Shown: positions 61,447 through 64,000 of the stretch, one piece after another
How the letters are laid out: the number at the start of each line of letters is the position of its first letter
Position numbering within the stretch: position 1 is the stretch's first letter
Assembly: GCF_023716865.1 (NCBI RefSeq)
Contig: NZ_CP092417.1
Span: 3,698,001 to 3,762,000, forward strand
DNA: 64,000 nt
Direction of reading: 5' to 3'
Source: Endozoicomonas sp. SCSIO W0465
GTDB taxonomy: Bacteria; Pseudomonadota; Gammaproteobacteria; Pseudomonadales; Endozoicomonadaceae
The notes under the pieces: model-generated
Database searches by the model: none
The model's input: only the letters and a program-made list of their open reading frames with translations
Told to the model about the DNA's origin: nothing
Position numbers and translations under genes: made by a program

Positions 61447-62940
61447 ATGGAATTTGTTGTTAAGAGCGGCGCCGCAGAAAAACAGAAAACTGCCTGTCTT
61501 ATTATTGGCGCCCACAAGAAATCACTTCTGCCATCGGCAACAGCCATAGACTCTATAACTGAGGGGTACCTTGCCGACGTACTCAAACGCGGAGACCTTA
61601 ACTTCAAGCCCGGCCATTCACTGATGCTCCTGCACAGCCATCATGCGCCCTTTGAACGGCTGCTGCTGCTTGCCATGGGTGACAATAATAAGCCATTAAC
61701 AGAAGCCGAATTTAACCAGCTGACTACCAACCTGGCTAGCCAATTGAGGTCGGTTAATGCCAGGGAAGTAACCATTGCCATCGAAGAAATCGCCGTAGAG
61801 GGGAAATCACTTCACTGGGTTACCCGCCATGTAGTCGAAGCCATTGAGTATGCGTTTTACCAGTTCGATCAATTCAAAAACGACACCGGCACAAGTGCCC
61901 TTTCGAAAATCAGCCTGAAGAAAGTCATACTGCTGGCTGATCGTAAAAATGCCGAAGCCGTGAAAGCGGGCCTGGTCCAGGGGCAGGCCATTGGCAATGG
62001 TCGGAATGTAGCCAGAACGCTGGGCAACCTGCCAGGCAATATCTGCCACCCAACCTATCTTGCTGATGAAGCCAAGGCCCTGGCAAAAAAACATGCCAAA
62101 CTGACCACCAGGGTTTTGAATGAAAAACAGATGTCTGACCTTGGCATGAGCTCCCTGCTCTCCGTCAGTGCCGGTTCCGAACAGGAAGCCCGACTGATCT
62201 GTATGGAGTTCAAAAATGGCAAACGCAGTGCCAGGCCTCTCGTTCTTCTGGGCAAGGGGATCACCTTTGATACCGGTGGCATCTCCCTGAAGCCCGGCGC
62301 GGCGATGGATGAAATGAAGTTTGATATGTGCGGTGCCGCCAGCGTATTCGGCGTAATGAACACCATTATTGAACTGGACTTGCCCATCAATGTCATTGGC
62401 ATGGTGGCTGCCGCAGAAAACATGCCCGGTGGCCAGGCCACTCGTCCGGGCGACATCGTAACCTCCATGTCTGGCAAGACCATTGAGATTCTTAATACCG
62501 ACGCCGAAGGTCGGCTGGTACTTTGTGACGCGCTCACCTATGCCGAACGTTACAAGCCAGAAGCAGTGATCGATATTGCCACCCTGACTGGCGCCTGTGT
62601 TGTTGCCCTGGGTCACCACACAACCGGCCTGCTCAGTAATCATCAGCCGCTGGCTGAAGAGCTTCTCAGTGCTTCCAGAGAAGCCATGGATCGCGCCTGG
62701 CAGCTGCCAATGGGTGAAGAATACACCCGCCAGCTGGACAGCAACTTTGCCGACATGGCCAATATTGGCGGACCTGCTGCAGGTACCATTACCGCCGCCT
62801 GTTTCCTGGCAAAATTTGCCGAAGCATACCCCTGGGCACATCTGGATATCGCCGGCACCGCCTGGAAATCCGGTAAAGAGAAAGGCGCCACTGGCCGCCC
62901 GGTGCCAATGCTGGTTCAGTACCTGTTGAATAAAATCTAA
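61447..62940 (+). CDS. pepA: Leucyl aminopeptidase PepA (M17)
   Basis: 497 residues, full length. It removes N-terminal residues from peptides with two metals; in E. coli it is also a DNA-binding accessory for Xer recombination. GGAG lies 5 bases before the ATG. The C-terminal catalytic domain has VLLGKGITFDTGGISLKPG (metal Lys and Asp) and the family signature NTDAEGRLVL. NLPGNICHPTYLA and AENMPGGQATRPGDI are further conserved blocks. It is followed 42 bases later by holC, a conserved pair. Confidence 0.96.
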   Translation: MEFVVKSGAAEKQKTACLIIGAHKKSLLPSATAIDSITEGYLADVLKRGDLNFKPGHSLMLLHSHHAPFERLLLLAMGDNNKPLTEAEFNQLTTNLASQLRSVNAREVTIAIEEIAVEGKSLHWVTRHVVEAIEYAFYQFDQFKNDTGTSALSKISLKKVILLADRKNAEAVKAGLVQGQAIGNGRNVARTLGNLPGNICHPTYLADEAKALAKKHAKLTTRVLNEKQMSDLGMSSLLSVSAGSEQEARLICMEFKNGKRSARPLVLLGKGITFDTGGISLKPGAAMDEMKFDMCGAASVFGVMNTIIELDLPINVIGMVAAAENMPGGQATRPGDIVTSMSGKTIEILNTDAEGRLVLCDALTYAERYKPEAVIDIATLTGACVVALGHHTTGLLSNHQPLAEELLSASREAMDRAWQLPMGEEYTRQLDSNFADMANIGGPAAGTITAACFLAKFAEAYPWAHLDIAGTAWKSGKEKGATGRPVPMLVQYLLNKI

Positions 62941-62982
62941 TGGTTAATAACCCATGGCTTCGATTGAGTTTATGATTCCAAA

Positions 62983-63477
62983 ATGACCAGAGTGACTTTC
63001 TATCTTCTCGACAGCAACCTACACGGCAATCTTGACAGCAATCTTGACAGCAATGGACAAAACGCCCAGCTGTTTGCCTGCCGCCTGATTGACAAAGCAT
63101 GGCGTGGCGGATTGCCCATGCATATCCATACAGCGGATGAAAGTCACTGCCGGTCCATGGACCAGCTGCTCTGGTCATGGCGGGAAGATAGTTTTCTTCC
63201 CCATGGCATCATTTCTGAAACTCAAGGCAGTACTCCCGAAAACCGGCAGCTGGCCACACAGTCTGCCATTACCCTGGGGTTCGGGAACCCATCACTGGCG
63301 TTAAAGCGGTTACTGATTAATCTCAGCCCGGATGTCCCCACCTTCTTCAAGGACTTTTCCCGTGTCTGTGAGGTAGTGGTTCAGAACCCGAATCAGAAAG
63401 CGGTTTCCAGAGCCAAATTCCGGGCATATCGGCAAGCGGGTATAGAGCCGGAAGTTCACAATATGTCTGCCCGCTGA
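62983..63477 (+). CDS. holC: DNA polymerase III chi subunit
   Basis: 164 residues. Chi binds SSB and, with psi, links the clamp loader to single-stranded DNA. TRVTFYLLDSN at the start, ACRLIDKAWRGGLPMHIHTA, LLWSWREDSFLPHGI and the C-terminal RAKFRAYRQAGIEPEVHN match the family. An insert of about 15 residues after the first strand (GNLDSNLDSNG) arises from a tandem 12-base repeat (AATCTTGACAGC) near 63032 and is unusual. It is cotranscribed with pepA by spacing. Confidence 0.9.
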   Translation: MTRVTFYLLDSNLHGNLDSNLDSNGQNAQLFACRLIDKAWRGGLPMHIHTADESHCRSMDQLLWSWREDSFLPHGIISETQGSTPENRQLATQSAITLGFGNPSLALKRLLINLSPDVPTFFKDFSRVCEVVVQNPNQKAVSRAKFRAYRQAGIEPEVHNMSAR

Positions 63478-63512
63478 CCCTGGGAGCCTTTTCGCTAAAA
63501 CAAAATTAATTA

Positions 63513-63531
63513 CCCCGCCTGAATGGCGGGG
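63513..63531 (-). terminator. GC-rich hairpin after holC
   Basis: CCCCGCC and GGCGGGG pair around TGAAT. On the minus strand the stem runs into TAATTAATTTTG, so it more likely ends the convergent right-edge gene; it may also stop holC transcription. Confidence 0.6.
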
Positions 63532-63591
63532 CATGAGGTTAGTGCTTTAAGCCGTTTGACGCAAGCAGCAGAAACTACAGAGCAAGCTGCT

Positions 63592-63990
63592 TCAGGTTAA
63601 GTTCCCCAGTTTCCGTTGATCCTTCAATATATCCATCAGGTCTCTACGCTCAGCCTTATCGAACGCCCTGATAAGCTTTTCATGAACGTTTTCCCCATCA
63701 CCTGTATTTTCCAAAAATTTATTTAAAAGTTCATAACCGCGGAGCTTATAATTTCGAAAATCATGTTCTAATTGTTCTGCCTCACGACGATTTAAACCAA
63801 AAGGAGATATCAAACGATGTGAGTAACCGTACTCTTTATTAAGTGCTGTAGTTACAAGCAGATAGTTGAAATCATGATGACAAGAAGATTGACCGTTTGG
63901 TTGTATCATTTCTAAAGGGCGTGGTGTTAATGCCTCAAGAGCGCGCCTCAATCTATCCTTAGGCCCCAGATCTAATAGGCCGGATTCCAT
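63592..63990 (-). CDS. Death-domain-like protein at window edge, 5' end uncertain
   Basis: 132 residues from ATG 63990, with GGGGA just upstream; the frame stays open to the window edge, so it may be longer. The first 30 residues are unassigned. From about 40, the spacing of hydrophobic residues and the segments LISPFGLNRREAEQLEHDFR, YELLNKF and VHEKLIRAFDKAERRDLMDIL read like the six-helix death fold: an early Leu-Ile helix, an acidic linker helix, a YxLLxxW/F helix and a final L..AL....RRDLa..l helix. Death domains mediate apoptosis and immune signalling in animals and are rare in bacteria outside host-associated lineages. The match is by eye, with no close motif that decides it. Confidence 0.5.
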   Translation of the reverse strand: MESGLLDLGPKDRLRRALEALTPRPLEMIQPNGQSSCHHDFNYLLVTTALNKEYGYSHRLISPFGLNRREAEQLEHDFRNYKLRGYELLNKFLENTGDGENVHEKLIRAFDKAERRDLMDILKDQRKLGNLT

Positions 63991-64000
63991 TATTCCCCAA

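Noticed and set aside
61807..62841. Long open frame antisense to pepA (344 codons)
   Set aside because: It lies fully within pepA on the other strand, encodes no recognisable protein and follows from pepA codon bias.

Overview
This window looks like a chromosome segment from a host-associated marine gammaproteobacterium, most plausibly a member of the Endozoicomonadaceae (Endozoicomonas-like). That is an inference. The housekeeping genes and their order (ftsK-lolA-rarA-crcB-serS-cysG, lptF/lptG divergent from pepA-holC, apbE-nqrM-sthA, cysB, greB, nfuA) are typical of gammaproteobacteria. Between them sit many genes with eukaryote-like domains, such as intracellular or symbiotic bacteria carry. 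No rRNA, tRNA, CRISPR array, phage or secretion-system gene was seen.

Layout. 1-9.8 kb: a left-edge IS1595-type transposase, then mostly core metabolism (pabB, cysB with a TauE/SafE sulfite exporter, DAHP synthase, greB, nfuA, a YeeZ-like reductase). 9.8-28 kb: the conserved cysG/serS/crcB/rarA/lolA/ftsK block, broken up by an ADP-ribosyltransferase-like protein, a MATE transporter, an IS, an F-box-like protein, two MITEs and, beyond ftsK, an RNA-ligase-like protein and a eukaryotic-type Ser/Thr kinase; then smrB and the mdtJI pair. 28-40 kb: an accessory region with an amidase carrying an N-terminal Cys cluster, a putative GT-A glycosyltransferase-like protein, a thioesterase, an NlpC/P60-like pseudoenzyme, a SET-domain gene cut in two by an antisense group II intron, and a large protein ending in a CaaX box. 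40-52 kb: core genes again (sthA, nqrM, apbE, an XRE-cupin regulator divergent from sdaA-gcvP-gcvT, a YjiH-type transporter, an isochorismatase-like hydrolase). 52-58.5 kb: an intact IS1595 element, a large unknown membrane protein and a tandem duplication of a RING-like plus ankyrin-repeat gene. 58.5-64 kb: RDD protein, lptGF, pepA, holC and a death-domain-like protein at the right edge.

How it fits together. The core genes cover chorismate use (folate and aromatic amino acids), sulfur and siroheme metabolism, serine/glycine catabolism, LPS export, chromosome segregation and Na+-NQR maturation. The accessory genes stand singly or in pairs at the joints of the core blocks. Their predicted activities (F-box, RING-ankyrin, SET, kinase, RNA ligase, ADP-ribosyl and glycosyl transfer, host prenylation, death-fold) all point at host-cell processes, especially ubiquitin and chromatin signalling. 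I read the window as a scattered repertoire of candidate host-directed effectors. Secretion is not shown by the sequence.

Decay and mobility are visible. cysG and gcvP each have an apparent 1-base deletion, the SET gene is disrupted, three ~160-bp MITEs carry perfect 8-bp target duplications, and two complete ISs have matched ends and target duplications.
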